64,000 nt of DNA, taken from Janibacter melonis (lineage in GTDB: Bacteria; Actinomycetota; Actinomycetes; Actinomycetales; Dermatophilaceae). Below, piece after piece: positions 7,760 through 20,282 of this stretch. Each line of letters begins with the position of its first letter. Positions within the stretch are counted from its first letter, which is position 1. The stretch is taken from the NCBI RefSeq assembly GCF_020567375.1, contig NZ_JAJBZM010000002.1:712779-776778 (forward strand), read 5' to 3'. A program made the translations under genes and the position numbers. Under the pieces are notes generated by a model, which did no database searches, was not told where the DNA came from, and saw only the letters and a program-made list of their open reading frames with translations.

Positions 7760-8347
7760 ATGGGACTTGAGGAGAAGCTGCCGGCAGGGATCGCCCTGAC
7801 GACGCTCGAGAACGTCGCCGGCTACATGCGCAAGGCCTCGATCTGGCCGGCGACCTTCGGCCTGGCCTGCTGCGCCATCGAGATGATGGCCGTCGGCACC
7901 CCGCACTACGACCTCGCCCGCTTCGGCATGGAGCGCTTCGCCGCGACCCCGCGCCAGGCCGACCTCATGATCGTCGCCGGCCGGGTGAGCCAGAAGATGG
8001 CCCCCGTCGTGCGCCAGGTCTACGACCAGATGGCCAACCCGAAGTGGGTCATCTCGATGGGCGTCTGCGCGAGCTCGGGCGGGATGTTCAACAACTACGC
8101 CATCGTCCAGGGCGTCGACCACATCATCCCCGTCGACATCTACCTGCCCGGCTGCCCGCCGCGCCCGGAGATGCTGCTCAACGCGATCATCGAGCTGCAC
8201 GGCCAGATCCAGGGGAGCAAGCTCGGCGTCAACCGCGTCGCCGCCGCCCGCGCGGCCGAGCAGGCCGCGCTCGGCGCGACCCCGACCGAGCTGCTCGCGC
8301 CCACGCACGACCACGAGGGCCTCGTCGGAAGGAATCTCCTCGCATGA
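7760..8347 (+). CDS. nuoB: NADH-quinone oxidoreductase subunit B
   Basis: A 195-residue peripheral-arm subunit holding cluster N2, which reduces the quinone. The four ligands are visible: tandem Cys37-Cys38 ([10 protein letters not shown]), Cys103 (GVCASSGG) and Cys132 (PGCPPRPE). The last 40 residues after GVNRV are Ala-rich and variable. AAAGGGAG precedes the ATG. Its stop overlaps the nuoC start (ATGA). Confidence 0.96.
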   Translation: MGLEEKLPAGIALTTLENVAGYMRKASIWPATFGLACCAIEMMAVGTPHYDLARFGMERFAATPRQADLMIVAGRVSQKMAPVVRQVYDQMANPKWVISMGVCASSGGMFNNYAIVQGVDHIIPVDIYLPGCPPRPEMLLNAIIELHGQIQGSKLGVNRVAAARAAEQAALGATPTELLAPTHDHEGLVGRNLLA

Positions 8348-9228
8348 GCGAGCAGGACAAGGACACCCCGGGCACGCAGGGCGACCCCGTGCGCCCCGAG
8401 GGCGCGGGCCTGACCGGCACCGGCAACCCCGACCTGCCGCCCGTCGGCGGGCTGCAGGGCGAGCAGCGTCCGGTCGAGCGGACCAACGTCGTCGCCGACG
8501 CGCCGTCGGCCACCCCGCAGCAGAGCTCGGGCCAGGGCCCGGGCGACGGCACGACCCGCTCGACCGCGGGCGACCCCGCCGGCGCGGTCGTCGTCGGCGA
8601 GCGCACCGGCATGTTCGGCGCGGCGAAGGGGGGAGACACCTCCGGCTACGGCGGCCTGCGCTCCCCGATCCTCTTCCCGGGCGCCGCCGAGCGGCCCTAC
8701 GGCAGCTACTTCGACGAGGTCGTCGACCACCTGCAGGACGCGACCGGCGGCACGCCGGTGCGCAGCGTCGTCGTCGACCGCGGCGAGCTGACCCTCCACG
8801 TCGCGCCCGCCGAGCTGCCCTCGGTCATGCAGGCGCTGCGCGACGACCCCCGGCTGCGCTTCGAGATGTGCGTGTCGGTCTCCGGCGTGCACCACCCCCA
8901 GCAGGTCGGCGAGGAGCTCCACGCCGTCTACCACCTGCTCTCCATCACCCACGGCGGTCGCCGGGTGCGCGTCGAGGTGGCCGTGCCCGACGCCGACCCG
9001 CGGATCCCGAGCATCGTCCACGTCTACCCCGCCGCCGACTGGCACGAGCGCGAGACGTGGGACATGTTCGGCATCCTCTTCGAGGGCCGACCGGACCTCA
9101 CCCGGATCCTCATGCCGGACGACTGGCCCGGTCACCCCCAGCGCAAGGACTACCCGCTCGGCGGCGTGCCCGTCGAGTACAAGGGCGGCACCGTGCCGCC
9201 GCCGGACCAGCGGAGGTCGTACAGCTGA
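8344..9228 (+). CDS. nuoC: NADH-quinone oxidoreductase subunit C
   Basis: A 294-residue subunit. The conserved 30-kDa domain begins near residue 110 and includes [11 protein letters not shown] and the signature [21 protein letters not shown], ending RKDYPLGG. The first 90-100 residues are an acidic, Pro/Gly/Thr-rich extension absent from short NuoC proteins, though N-terminal extensions occur in other actinobacteria. ATG at 8344 overlaps the nuoB stop. A later start inside the extension is possible but the coupling favours this one. Confidence 0.92.
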   Translation: MSEQDKDTPGTQGDPVRPEGAGLTGTGNPDLPPVGGLQGEQRPVERTNVVADAPSATPQQSSGQGPGDGTTRSTAGDPAGAVVVGERTGMFGAAKGGDTSGYGGLRSPILFPGAAERPYGSYFDEVVDHLQDATGGTPVRSVVVDRGELTLHVAPAELPSVMQALRDDPRLRFEMCVSVSGVHHPQQVGEELHAVYHLLSITHGGRRVRVEVAVPDADPRIPSIVHVYPAADWHERETWDMFGILFEGRPDLTRILMPDDWPGHPQRKDYPLGGVPVEYKGGTVPPPDQRRSYS

Positions 9229-10568
9229 TGAGTGCTCAAACCTTCCACGCGACCGGCGCCGCCGACGAGGCGACGCAGGGCTACGTCGTCGACGTCTCCG
9301 GCGGAGACTGGGACGAGCAGATCGGCGAGCTCGGGATGCACCCCGAGGAGCGGATCGTCGTCAACATGGGCCCGCAGCACCCGTCGACCCACGGCGTGCT
9401 CCGGCTCATCCTCGAGCTCGACGGCGAGACGGTGACCGAGACCCGCGCGGGCATCGGCTACCTCCACACGGGCATCGAGAAGAACATGGAGTTCCGCACC
9501 TGGACCCAGGGCGTGACCTTCTGCACCCGCATGGACTACCTCACCCCGATGTTCCAGGAGGCGGCCTACTGCCTGGCCATCGAGCGCCTCCTCGGCATCG
9601 AGGAGCAGATCCCCGAGCGCGCGAGCGCGATCCGGGTGCTCATGATGGAGCTCACCCGCATCTCCTCCCACCTCATCGCCATGGGCACCGGCGGCATGGA
9701 GATGGGCGCGACGACGGTCATGACGATCGGCTTCCGCGAGCGCGAGCGGATCCTGTCGATCATCGAGAACATCACCGGCCTGCGGATGAACAACGCCTAC
9801 ATCCGTCCCGGCGGCGTCGCCCAGGACCTGCCGCACGGCGCGATCGACAAGATCCGCGAGAACGTGCCGCTCATCCGCCAGGGCATCCACGAGCTGGAGA
9901 AGCTCCTCCTCGAGGCCCCGATCCTCAAGGGCCGCACGAAGGGGGTCGGCTACCTCAGCCTCACCGGCTGCATGGCGCTCGGCATCACCGGTCCCGTGCT
10001 GCGCTCGGCGGGCCTGCCCCACGACCTGCGCAAGCTCAGCCCCTACTGCGGGTACGAGAAGTACGACTTCGACGTCATCACCCGCACCGGTGCCGACTCC
10101 TACGACCGGCTGTGCATCCGTCTCGACGAGATCCACCAGAGCCTGCGGATCATCGAGCAGGTCACCGACGAGCTCCAGGCCAACCCCGGCCCGGTCATGG
10201 TCGAGGACAAGAAGATCGCGTGGCCCTCGCAGCTCGCGGTCGGTGGCGACGGCATGGGCAACAGCCTCGAGCACATCCGCACGATCATGGGCACCTCGAT
10301 GGAGGCGCTCATCCACCACTTCAAGCTCGTCACCGAGGGCTTCCGGGTCCCGCCGGGCCAGGCGTACGTCGCCGTCGAGTCGCCGAAGGGCGAGCTCGGC
10401 TGCCACCTCGTCTCCGACGGCGGCACCCGCCCCTACCGGGCGCACTTCCGCGACCCGAGCTTCAACAACCTGCAGGCCACCGCGGCGATGTGCGAGGGCG
10501 GCAACCTCGCCGACGTCATCGTCGCCGTCGCCTCGCTCGACCCCGTCATGGGAGGCGTGGACCGCTGA
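9228..10568 (+). CDS. nuoD: NADH-quinone oxidoreductase subunit D
   Basis: A 446-residue 49-kDa-type subunit that forms the quinone pocket with NuoB and descends from the NiFe hydrogenase large subunit. [13 protein letters not shown] (about residue 45) is the hallmark, with the quinone-contacting His in that segment. [24 protein letters not shown] and the C-terminus VMGGVDR follow the family. Its ATG shares a base with the nuoC stop (TGATG). Confidence 0.96.
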   Translation: MSAQTFHATGAADEATQGYVVDVSGGDWDEQIGELGMHPEERIVVNMGPQHPSTHGVLRLILELDGETVTETRAGIGYLHTGIEKNMEFRTWTQGVTFCTRMDYLTPMFQEAAYCLAIERLLGIEEQIPERASAIRVLMMELTRISSHLIAMGTGGMEMGATTVMTIGFRERERILSIIENITGLRMNNAYIRPGGVAQDLPHGAIDKIRENVPLIRQGIHELEKLLLEAPILKGRTKGVGYLSLTGCMALGITGPVLRSAGLPHDLRKLSPYCGYEKYDFDVITRTGADSYDRLCIRLDEIHQSLRIIEQVTDELQANPGPVMVEDKKIAWPSQLAVGGDGMGNSLEHIRTIMGTSMEALIHHFKLVTEGFRVPPGQAYVAVESPKGELGCHLVSDGGTRPYRAHFRDPSFNNLQATAAMCEGGNLADVIVAVASLDPVMGGVDR

Positions 10569-11461
10569 TGTCCGGCAACTTCGCAGAGCAGACCGCCTCG
10601 GGGCACCTCCACGTCCCGAGCGAGAGCAAGGAGCCCTACCCGGCCGAGGTGCTCGAGCAGCTGGCCGCCGAGGCCGAGCTCGTCGTCGCGCGCTACCCGC
10701 AGAAGCGCTCCGCGCTGCTGCCGCTGCTGCACCTCGTCCAGTCCGTCGACGGGTACATCACCGGTCGTGGCATCGAGTTCTGCGCCGAGACCCTCGAGCT
10801 CACCACGGCCGAGGTCTCCGGCGTCGCGACCTTCTACACCCAGTACAAGCGGCACCCCAACGGCGAGTACACCGTCGGCGTCTGCACGAACACCCTGTGC
10901 GCGATCATGGGCGGCGACCAGATCTGGGACGAGGTCTCCGAGCACCTCGGCATCGGCCACGACGAGACGACCGCCGACGGCAAGATCACCCTCGAGCGCG
11001 TCGAGTGCAACGCGGCGTGCGACTACGCGCCCGTCGTCATGGCGAACTGGGAGTTCTTCGACAACCAGACCCCCGCCTCGACCGTCGAGCTCGTCGACGC
11101 CCTGCGCGCCGGCGAGAGCGTCGCCCCGAGCCGCGGGCCCTCGCGCGTGTGCACCTTCAAGCAGGTCTCCCGCGTCCTCGCCGGCTTCTCCGACGGTCTC
11201 GCCGACGAGGGCGTCGGGGCCGGGCCGGCCTCCCTTCGCGGTGTCGAGATCGCCCGGCGCGAGGGCTGGACCGCCCCCGGCGGGTCCGACACCACGAGCA
11301 CCTCCGCCAGCGCGGACGCGCCGGGCGGCGTGGCGCAGGGCGCCTACGGCTCGGTCAACGCGCCGGCCAACGAGCCCGACGAGAAGCCGGGCGGCGAGGA
11401 CGCTCGCTCGGCGGAGGCGACGAAGATCGCCGACGACGACAACAAGGCCGAGGGGGAGTAG
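10568..11461 (+). CDS. nuoE: NADH-quinone oxidoreductase subunit E
   Basis: A 297-residue thioredoxin-fold subunit with the 2Fe-2S cluster N1a. Ligands are in GVCTNTLCAIMGG and VECNAACDYAP (about residues 100-157). The usual NuoE is about 160-240 residues. Here, after RVLAGFSDG, there is a tail of roughly 90 residues rich in Gly, Ala, Ser, Asp and Glu that looks disordered. The ATG overlaps the nuoD stop, and nuoF starts 3 bases after its TAG. Confidence 0.94.
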   Translation: MSGNFAEQTASGHLHVPSESKEPYPAEVLEQLAAEAELVVARYPQKRSALLPLLHLVQSVDGYITGRGIEFCAETLELTTAEVSGVATFYTQYKRHPNGEYTVGVCTNTLCAIMGGDQIWDEVSEHLGIGHDETTADGKITLERVECNAACDYAPVVMANWEFFDNQTPASTVELVDALRAGESVAPSRGPSRVCTFKQVSRVLAGFSDGLADEGVGAGPASLRGVEIARREGWTAPGGSDTTSTSASADAPGGVAQGAYGSVNAPANEPDEKPGGEDARSAEATKIADDDNKAEGE

Positions 11462-11464
11462 ACG

Positions 11465-12786
<1,322 letters not shown>

Positions 12787-12790
<4 letters not shown>

Positions 12791-15261
12791 CCGTCACGAG
12801 CGACAAGAGCTCGGCCGCCGCGAAGCCGGCGGTCGAGACCGTCGAGCTCACCATCGACGGGGTCGAGGTCTCTGTCCCCAAGGACACCCTCATCATCCGT
12901 GCCGCCGAGCAGGTCGGCATCGAGATCCCGCGCTTCTGCGACCACCCGGGCCTGGACCCGGTTGGGGCCTGCCGGCAGTGCCTCGTCGAGGTCGCGATGC
13001 CCGACCGCGAGGGCAACGTCAAGCCGATGCCCAAGCCGCAGGCGTCGTGCACGATGACCGTCGCGCCGGGCATGGAGGTCAAGACCCAGCTCACCTCGCC
13101 CGTCGCCGACAAGGCGCAGCAGGGCGTCATGGAGCTGCTCCTCGTCAACCACCCGCTCGACTGCCCGGTGTGCGACAAGGGCGGCGAGTGCCCCCTGCAG
13201 AACCAGGCGATGAGCCACGGCCGGGCGACGTCTCGCTTCGAGGACGTCAAGCGCACCTACCCCAAGCCGATCAACATCTCCAGCCAGGTGCTGCTCGACC
13301 GCGAGCGCTGCGTCCTGTGCGCCCGGTGCACCCGCTTCTCCGACCAGGTCGCCGGTGACCCCTTCATCGCCCTCGTCGAGCGCGGCGCGCTGCAGCAGGT
13401 CGGCATCTACGAGGAGCAGCCCTTCGAGAGCTACTTCTCGGGCAACACCGTGCAGATCTGCCCGGTCGGCGCGCTTACCGGGGCGGCCTACCGCTTCCGC
13501 TCGCGCCCCTTCGACCTCGTCTCCACCCCGACGACCTGCGAGCACTGCGCCAGCGGCTGCTCGCTGCGCACCGACCACCGCCGCGGCACCGTGCTGCGCC
13601 GGATGGCCGCCGCGGACCCGGCCGTCAACGAGGAGTGGAACTGCGACAAGGGTCGCTGGGCCTTCACCTACGCCACGACCGGCGACCGCATCGAGCTGCC
13701 GATGATCCGCGAGGACGGCGAGCTGCGGGTCGCGTCGTGGCGCGAGGCCCTCGCGGCCGCGGCCGACGGCCTGCGTGCCGCCCGCGGCGCCGGCGTCCTC
13801 GTCGGTGGTCGTGTGAGCACCGAGGACGCCTACTCGTACGCGAAGTTCGCCCGGGTCGTCCTCGGCACGAACGACGTCGACTTCCGCGCCCGGCCGCACT
13901 CGGCCGAGGAGGCCGACTTCCTCGCCGCGCACGTCATCGGCTCCACGCCGCAGACCGGCGGGGTCACCTACGACGACCTCGGCTCGGCCTCCTCGGTCGT
14001 CCTCGTCGGGCTCGAGCCCGAGGAGGAGAGCCCCATCGTCTTCCTGCGGCTGCGCCGCGGGTACCGCAAGGCCAAGACGTCGGTCTACTCCGTCGCGCCC
14101 CTGGCCACCCGCGGTCTCGACAAGCTCGGCGGCACGCTCATCCCGAGCGCCCCGGGCACCGAGACCGAGGTGCTGCGCGCCCTCGCGGGCGAGGGCACGA
14201 CCGAGCAGATGGGCGGGGACGCCTTCGCCGCGGCCCGCATGGCGCTGCGCGAGCCGGGGACGGTCGTCCTCGTCGGCGAGCGCCTGGCCACCGTGCCCGG
14301 TGCCCTCTCCGCCGCGGCCGAGCTGGCCGAGGCCTCCGGCGCCCGTCTGGCCTGGGTGCCGCGTCGCGCCGGTGAGCGCGGTGCGCTCGAGGCCGGTGCT
14401 CTCCCGGGCCTGCTGCCCGGTGGCCGCGCCGCCACCTCCGCCGCCGACCGCGCCGAGGTCGCCGCCGCCTGGCAGACCGAGCGCGAGCTGCCCGACACCT
14501 CCGGCCGCGACACCGCCGGCATGCTCGAGGCCGCCGCGATCGGCCGTCTCGACGCGCTGCTCGTCGCGGGCGTCGACGTCGACGACATCGGTCACGCCGA
14601 CGGCCGGGCCGCGCTGGAGCGCGCCTTCGTCGTCTCGCTCGAGATGCGTCCGAGCACGGTGACCGAGCACGCCGACGTCGTCCTGCCGATCGCGCCCCAC
14701 GCCGAGAGCGAGGGGACCTTCCTGGACTGGGAGGGCCGCGAGCGCCCCTTCGCCGCCGCGCTGGACACGACCGCGATGGGCGACCACCGCGTGCTGTCGA
14801 TGCTCGCCGACGAGATGGGCGTCTTCCTCGGCACCCGCACCGTGGGCGAGGTGCGCCGCGAGCTCGCGACGCTGCCAGCCCGCACGACGGCCCCGACCTC
14901 GGCGCCCGCACCGGCCGCGCCGGTCTCCGTCCCGCAGCCGGGCCCGGGTCAGTTCGTCCTCGCGACCTGGCACCACCTGCTCGACCGCGGCTCGCTGCAG
15001 GACGGGGAGCCCTTCCTCGCCGGCACCGCGCCGACGCCGCGAGCCCTCATGTCGCCGGTGAGCGCGCAGTCCCTCGGCGTCGTGCCGGGCGACCTCGTCA
15101 CCGTCACCGGTGACGGCGTGCGGGTCACCGCACCGGTCCACGTCACGGAGATGGTCGACCACGTCGTGTGGCTGCCGACCCGCTCCGAGGGCTGCGACCT
15201 CCGATCCCTGGCTGCCCGCTCGGGCGCCGTCGTCACCGTGACCCCAGGTGGTGCCGCATGA
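12787..15261 (+). CDS. nuoG: NADH-quinone oxidoreductase subunit G
   Basis: An 824-residue subunit carrying most of the iron-sulfur wire. Counted ligands: N1b Cys51, 62, 65 and 88; N5 His122 with Cys126, 129 and 135; N4 Cys175, 178, 181 and 225. A fourth set, Cys251, 254, 258 and 286 (CxxCxxxC then 27 residues then C), matches the extra N7 cluster known in E. coli and Thermus NuoG and lost in mitochondria. The C-terminal two thirds is a molybdopterin-oxidoreductase-like fold without visible cofactor ligands. ATG 12787 overlaps the nuoF stop. Confidence 0.95.
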
Positions 15262-16664
15262 TCGACCTCGCCTACCTCGTCACCGAGGTCAACCCCTCGG
15301 TGCCGCGGGCCGACTTCAGCGACACCCCGGTGTGGCTCTCGCTCGTCAAGGCGCTCTTCCTCTTCGTCTACCTGCTGCTCTCGGTGCTGCTCGTCATCTG
15401 GTTCGAGCGCCGCGTCATCGGCCGGATGCAGCAGCGTCCCGGCCCGAACCGCAACGGCCCCTTCGGCCTGCTGCAGACGCTGGCCGACGGCATGAAGTCG
15501 ATGCTCAAGGAGGACGTGCGGCCCAAGGCCGCCGACGCCCTGATCTTCACGATCGCGCCGATCATCTTCGCGACGATGGCCTTCGTCTCCTTCGCGATCA
15601 TGCCCATGGGCGGCGACGTGAGCCTCTTCGGCCACCGCACGCCGCTGCAGCTGACCGATCTGCCGGTCGCGAGCCTGCTCGTCCTCGCCGTCGCCGGCGT
15701 CGCCGCGTACGGCATCGTCCTCGCGGGCTGGTCCTCCGGCTCGACCTACCCGCTCCTCGGCGGGCTGCGCGCGACGGCGCAGATCATCTCCTACGAGATC
15801 GCCATGGGCCTCTCGCTCGTCGCCGTCTTCCTCTACGCGGGGTCGATGAGCACGAGCCAGATCGTCTACGCGCAGCGCGACCTGTGGTTCATCATCCCGG
15901 CGTGCGTCTCCTTCGTCATCTACGTCATCACGATGGTCGGCGAGACCAACCGTCTGCCCGTCGACCTCGCCGAGGGCGAGGGCGAGATCGTCGGCGGCTA
16001 CTTCACCGAGTACTCGGGCATGCGCTTCGCGATGTTCTTCCTCGGCGAGTACATCAACATGTTCACCGTCTCCGCGCTGGCGACGACGCTCTTCCTCGGC
16101 GGCCCCGCGGCCCCTCCCGGCATCGCGGCGATCGGCGACGGCATGCTCGACCAGGGCTGGTGGGGCGTGCTGTGGTTCACCGCCAAGCTGTGGGTCTTCA
16201 TGTTCTTCTTCGTCTGGCTGCGCGGCTCGCTGCCCCGCACCCGGTACGACCAGTTCATGCGCTTCGGCTGGAAGTTCCTCATCCCCGTCGCGCTCGTCTG
16301 GGTCATCGCGGTCGCGTTCATGCGTGCCGCGAGCCCCGAGCTGGGCTACTTCGGCGACGGGACCGTGAGCCTGCTCGGCCGCGAGATCTCCATCGCCTCG
16401 CTCGTCGTCGTCGGCTTCATCGCCGTCCTCGTCCTCGGCGGGACCTGGCTGTGGGAGACCCGCGTCGAGAAGCGCACGGCCGCGGAGCAGGAGGCGGCGC
16501 ACGTCCCCGACGAGGTCGACCCCTTCGCCGGCGGCTACCCCGTGCCGCCGCTGCCCGGTCAGCGGCTCGTCGAGCCCGACCGTCGCGGCGCGACGGCCCT
16601 GGCCGACGCCCCCGCGAGCACCGACACCACCACGAGCACCGAGAAGGAGCAGCACCGTGGCTGA
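15258..16664 (+). CDS. nuoH: NADH-quinone oxidoreductase subunit H
   Basis: A 468-residue membrane subunit that links the quinone site to the proton channels. [20 protein letters not shown] (about residue 50) and [16 protein letters not shown] (about residue 230) are diagnostic acidic and basic loops. Eight or so membrane helices are visible. After the last helix (about residue 400) comes a 65-residue polar, Thr/Asp-rich cytoplasmic tail not present in the shortest homologues. The start overlaps the nuoG stop, and its end overlaps the nuoI start by 8 bases. Confidence 0.95.
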   Translation: MIDLAYLVTEVNPSVPRADFSDTPVWLSLVKALFLFVYLLLSVLLVIWFERRVIGRMQQRPGPNRNGPFGLLQTLADGMKSMLKEDVRPKAADALIFTIAPIIFATMAFVSFAIMPMGGDVSLFGHRTPLQLTDLPVASLLVLAVAGVAAYGIVLAGWSSGSTYPLLGGLRATAQIISYEIAMGLSLVAVFLYAGSMSTSQIVYAQRDLWFIIPACVSFVIYVITMVGETNRLPVDLAEGEGEIVGGYFTEYSGMRFAMFFLGEYINMFTVSALATTLFLGGPAAPPGIAAIGDGMLDQGWWGVLWFTAKLWVFMFFFVWLRGSLPRTRYDQFMRFGWKFLIPVALVWVIAVAFMRAASPELGYFGDGTVSLLGREISIASLVVVGFIAVLVLGGTWLWETRVEKRTAAEQEAAHVPDEVDPFAGGYPVPPLPGQRLVEPDRRGATALADAPASTDTTTSTEKEQHRG

Positions 16665-17265
16665 CGAGAGCAAGGGCGGGTTCTTCTCGGACCTCTTCGC
16701 ACCGGTCGCCGGGTTCGGCGTGACCTTCGCGACGATGTTCCGCAAGGTCGCCACCCAGGAGTACCCCGAGGTCAAGTGGCCCACCCAGCCGCGCTTCCAC
16801 GGCCGCCACCAGCTCAACCGTCACCCCGACGGTCTCGAGAAGTGCGTCGGCTGCGAGCTGTGCGCGTGGGCCTGCCCGGCCGACGCGATCATGGTCGAGG
16901 GCGAGAGCAACGACGACGCGTCGGGCCTGCGCTTCAGCCCCGGCGAGCGCTACGGGCGGATCTACCAGATCAACTACCTGCGCTGCATCTTCTGCGGGCT
17001 GTGCATCGAGGCCTGCCCGACGCGCGCGCTGACGATGACCAACGAGTACGAGCTCGCGGACAACAACCGCGCCGACCTCATCTTCACCAAGGAGCAGCTG
17101 CTCGCCCCGATCCAGCAGGGGATGGTGCCCGCACCGCACCCCATGGTCGAGGGCCTCGAGGAGCGCGACTACTACCAGGGCAAGGTCACGGCGGCCACGC
17201 CGGAGCAGACCCGGTGGGCGCAGGAGCACCACGCCGCCGCGACGGCGCAGGAGGGCCAGTCATGA
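16657..17265 (+). CDS. nuoI: NADH-quinone oxidoreductase subunit I
   Basis: A 202-residue ferredoxin-like subunit with clusters N6a and N6b. The ligands are in [12 protein letters not shown] (about residue 63) and [12 protein letters not shown] (about residue 113). An N-terminal amphipathic segment lies on the membrane, and the last 40 residues are variable. GTG at 16657 lies inside the 3' end of nuoH; AAGGAG at 16643-16648 is a good ribosome site. Confidence 0.96.
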   Translation: MADESKGGFFSDLFAPVAGFGVTFATMFRKVATQEYPEVKWPTQPRFHGRHQLNRHPDGLEKCVGCELCAWACPADAIMVEGESNDDASGLRFSPGERYGRIYQINYLRCIFCGLCIEACPTRALTMTNEYELADNNRADLIFTKEQLLAPIQQGMVPAPHPMVEGLEERDYYQGKVTAATPEQTRWAQEHHAAATAQEGQS

Positions 17266-18035
17266 TGTCCACGGGCGAAGGGGTGACCTTCTGGGTCCTC
17301 GCCGTCATCGCCACCGTCGCCGCGTGCGGGCTGCTCTTCGCCCGCAAGGCCGTCCACGCCGCTCTCGGCATGGTCGTGACGATGATCTGCCTCGGCATGC
17401 TCTACCTCGTCACCCTCGAGGCGCCGCTCCTCGGCGTCGTGCACATCTTCGTGTACACGGGCGCGGTGATGATGCTCTTCCTCTTCGTCGTCATGCTCGT
17501 CGGCGTCGACCACTCCGACAGCGTCGTCGAGACGCTCAAGGGCCACCGCCTGGCGACCGTCGTGCTCACCCTCGGCATCGTCGGCCTGCTCGTCTCCGCC
17601 GTGCGCCGCGTCAGCTACACCGCGACGCCGAGCCTGGCCGAGGTCAACGCCGACCCGGGCAACGTCAACGCCATGGCGAACTACATCTTCGGCCGGTACG
17701 TGTGGGTCTTCGAGACCACCTCCGCGCTGCTCATCACCGCCGCGCTCGGCGCGATGGTCCTTGCCTACCGCGAGCGCCTCGCACCCAAGCCGACGCAGCG
17801 CGCGTGGAGCGAGCGTCGCTTCAAGGAGGGCAAGCACCTCGCCGGTCTGCCCGTGCCCGGCGTCTACGCCCGGCACAACGCCGTCGACACCCCGGCGCTG
17901 CTGCCCGACGGCAGCATCTCCGAGCTGTCCATCAACAAGGTCCTCGCGGCCCGCGACCAGGTCACCGTGCCCACCCGGTACACCGAGCTCGCGGCGCGCA
18001 CCGAGGACGAGATCGAGGAGGGCGGCCGCCGATGA
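17262..18035 (+). CDS. nuoJ: NADH-quinone oxidoreductase subunit J
   Basis: A 257-residue membrane subunit of the proton-pumping arm. There are five hydrophobic segments within the first 170 residues, including [21 protein letters not shown], which contains the pi-bulge region. After about residue 175 a soluble tail of 80 residues ([15 protein letters not shown] onward) extends beyond short homologues. The start is ATGATG at 17262; the first ATG overlaps the nuoI stop. Confidence 0.94.
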   Translation: MMSTGEGVTFWVLAVIATVAACGLLFARKAVHAALGMVVTMICLGMLYLVTLEAPLLGVVHIFVYTGAVMMLFLFVVMLVGVDHSDSVVETLKGHRLATVVLTLGIVGLLVSAVRRVSYTATPSLAEVNADPGNVNAMANYIFGRYVWVFETTSALLITAALGAMVLAYRERLAPKPTQRAWSERRFKEGKHLAGLPVPGVYARHNAVDTPALLPDGSISELSINKVLAARDQVTVPTRYTELAARTEDEIEEGGRR

Positions 18036-18331
18036 CCTACATGGCCTACATCTACCTCGCGTCGGTCCTCTTTGCCATCGGCGGGGCCACGGTGCTGCTG
18101 CGCCGCAACGCGATCATCGTCTTCATGGGCGTCGAGCTCATGCTCAACGCCGCCAACCTCGTCTTCGTCACCTTCGCGCGCATGCACGGGACGGTCGAGG
18201 GGCAGGCCATCGCCCTCTTCGTCATGGTCGTCGCCGCCTGCGAGGTCGTCGTCGGCCTGGCGATCATCATGGCGATCTTCCGTGCCCGCCGGTCGGCCTC
18301 GGTCGACGACGCCAACCTGCTGAAGCTGTAA
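18032..18331 (+). CDS. nuoK: NADH-quinone oxidoreductase subunit K
   Basis: A 99-residue, three-helix subunit. The conserved membrane Glu of [13 protein letters not shown] (about residue 32) and the second of [13 protein letters not shown] (about residue 68) lie on the proton path. The ATG overlaps the nuoJ stop. The TAA stop is followed directly by the AGGAG of nuoL. Confidence 0.96.
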   Translation: MTYMAYIYLASVLFAIGGATVLLRRNAIIVFMGVELMLNAANLVFVTFARMHGTVEGQAIALFVMVVAACEVVVGLAIIMAIFRARRSASVDDANLLKL

Positions 18332-18341
18332 GGAGCCCTTG

Positions 18342-20282
18342 GTGCCCAACCAGATCCTGGTCTCCCTCACGACCGAAGGGTCGGCCGCTGCCCACGCAGC
18401 GACCGGTCTGACGGCCTGGGGCTGGCTGCTCGTCGCGATGCCGCTCGCCGGCGCAGCCCTGCTGCTGCTCGGCGGACGCGCGACGGACGCCTTCGGCCCC
18501 TACCTGGCCACCGCCCTGTCCTGGGCGTCCTTCCTCCTCGGTGCTGCGCTGCTCGTCGCGATGCTCGGCGTCGACGCGGGGGAGCGGGCCTCTCACCTCG
18601 ACCTCTACGAGTGGATCCCCGCCGGGGCCTTCCAGCTCTCGGCCGGCATGCTCGTCGACCCGCTGTCGATCAGCTTCGTCCTGCTCATCACCTTCGTCGG
18701 GTCGCTCATCCACGTGTACTCGCTCGGGTACATGGAGCACGACCCCGACCGCCGGCGCTTCTTCGCCTACCTCAACCTCTTCGTCGCCTCGATGCTGCTG
18801 CTCGTCCTCGCGGACAGCTACCTGCTGCTCTTCGTCGGCTGGGAGGGCGTGGGTCTGGCGTCCTGGCTGCTCATCGGCTTCTGGAACCACCGCGCCGCCT
18901 ACGCGACCGCCGCGAACAAGGCCTTCGTCGCCAACCGCGTCGGCGACCTCGGCATGGCCCTGGCCATCGCGCTGATGTTCGCCACCTTCGGCGCGGTCGA
19001 CTTCGCCAGCGTCGACTCCGCGGTCGGGGGCGCCTCGACCGGTGCGCTCACCGCGATCGGCCTGCTGCTCCTCCTCGGCGCCTGCGGCAAGTCCGCGCAG
19101 TTCCCGCTGCAGAGCTGGCTCGGCGACGCGATGGCCGGCCCGACGCCGGTCTCGGCGCTCATCCACGCCGCGACGATGGTCACCGCCGGTGTCTACCTCG
19201 TCGTGCGCAGCCACACGATCTTCGACGCGGCGCCGGACGCGCAGCTCGTCGTCGCGATCGTCGGTGCGATCACGCTCGTCTACGGCGCGGTCGTCGGCTG
19301 CGCGAAGGACGACATCAAGAAGGCCCTCGCGGCCTCGACGATGAGCCAGATCGGCTACATGATGCTCGCCGCGGGTCTGGGCCCGGTCGGCTACGCCTTC
19401 GCGATCTTCCACCTCATCACCCACGGCTTCTTCAAGGCCGGGATGTTCCTCGGCGCCGGCTCGGTCATGCACGGCATGGGCGACCAGGTCGACATGCGCC
19501 GCTTCGGCGGGCTGTCCCGCGCCATGAAGATCACCTGGATCACCTTCGCCCTCGGCTGGCTGGCGATCCTCGGCCTGCCGCCCTTCTCCGGCTTCTGGAG
19601 CAAGGACAAGATCATCGAGGCCGCCTTCGTCGGCGAGGGCTGGCGCCCGTGGGTCTTCGGGCTGGTCGCGCTCCTCGGCGCCGGCGTCACCGCCTTCTAC
19701 ATGTCGCGCCTGTTCTTCATGACCTTCCACGGCAAGCGCCGGTGGACCGACGACGTGCACCCGCACGAGTCGCCCGCGGTGATGACGATCCCGATGATGG
19801 TCCTCGCCGTCGGCTCCGCCGCACTGGGTGGCGCGATGGTCCTCTTCGACTTCCCGACCTTCCTCGAGCCGGTCTTCGGCCACCACGAGCACGAGGAGCC
19901 GGTCCTGCCGATCCCCGTCCTCATGGCCGCGACGATCGTCCTCGTCCTCGCCGGGGCCGCGCTGGCCTACCTGCGCTACGTGCGCGAGGAGGTGCCGCAG
20001 GTCGCACCGCGGGGCTCCGTCGCCACGCGCGCCGCCCGCGACGACCTCTACCAGGACCAGCTCAACGCGAACTTCCTGCAGTGGCCCGGGATCCACCTGA
20101 CCCGCAGCCTCGCCTTCACCGACAAGGCCGGTGTCGACGGGGTCTTCAGCGGGCTCGCCGCCGCCGTCGGCGGCTCCTCGTCTCGCCTGCGTCGCGTGCA
20201 GTCCGGCTACGCGCGCAGCTATGCCCTGACGATGCTCACGGGCGTCGTCGTCCTCCTCGGTGCACTGTGGGTGATGAACTGA
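18342..20282 (+). CDS. nuoL: NADH-quinone oxidoreductase subunit L
   Basis: A 646-residue antiporter-like subunit at the end of the membrane arm. [47 protein letters not shown] (in part) and [19 protein letters not shown] are family blocks with the key Glu, Lys and His residues. The C-terminal lateral helix and last anchor are present. I prefer GTG 18342 to TTG 18339 because AGGAG at 18331-18335 is 6 bases from the GTG and only 3 from the TTG. Confidence 0.95.
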   Translation: MPNQILVSLTTEGSAAAHAATGLTAWGWLLVAMPLAGAALLLLGGRATDAFGPYLATALSWASFLLGAALLVAMLGVDAGERASHLDLYEWIPAGAFQLSAGMLVDPLSISFVLLITFVGSLIHVYSLGYMEHDPDRRRFFAYLNLFVASMLLLVLADSYLLLFVGWEGVGLASWLLIGFWNHRAAYATAANKAFVANRVGDLGMALAIALMFATFGAVDFASVDSAVGGASTGALTAIGLLLLLGACGKSAQFPLQSWLGDAMAGPTPVSALIHAATMVTAGVYLVVRSHTIFDAAPDAQLVVAIVGAITLVYGAVVGCAKDDIKKALAASTMSQIGYMMLAAGLGPVGYAFAIFHLITHGFFKAGMFLGAGSVMHGMGDQVDMRRFGGLSRAMKITWITFALGWLAILGLPPFSGFWSKDKIIEAAFVGEGWRPWVFGLVALLGAGVTAFYMSRLFFMTFHGKRRWTDDVHPHESPAVMTIPMMVLAVGSAALGGAMVLFDFPTFLEPVFGHHEHEEPVLPIPVLMAATIVLVLAGAALAYLRYVREEVPQVAPRGSVATRAARDDLYQDQLNANFLQWPGIHLTRSLAFTDKAGVDGVFSGLAAAVGGSSSRLRRVQSGYARSYALTMLTGVVVLLGALWVMN

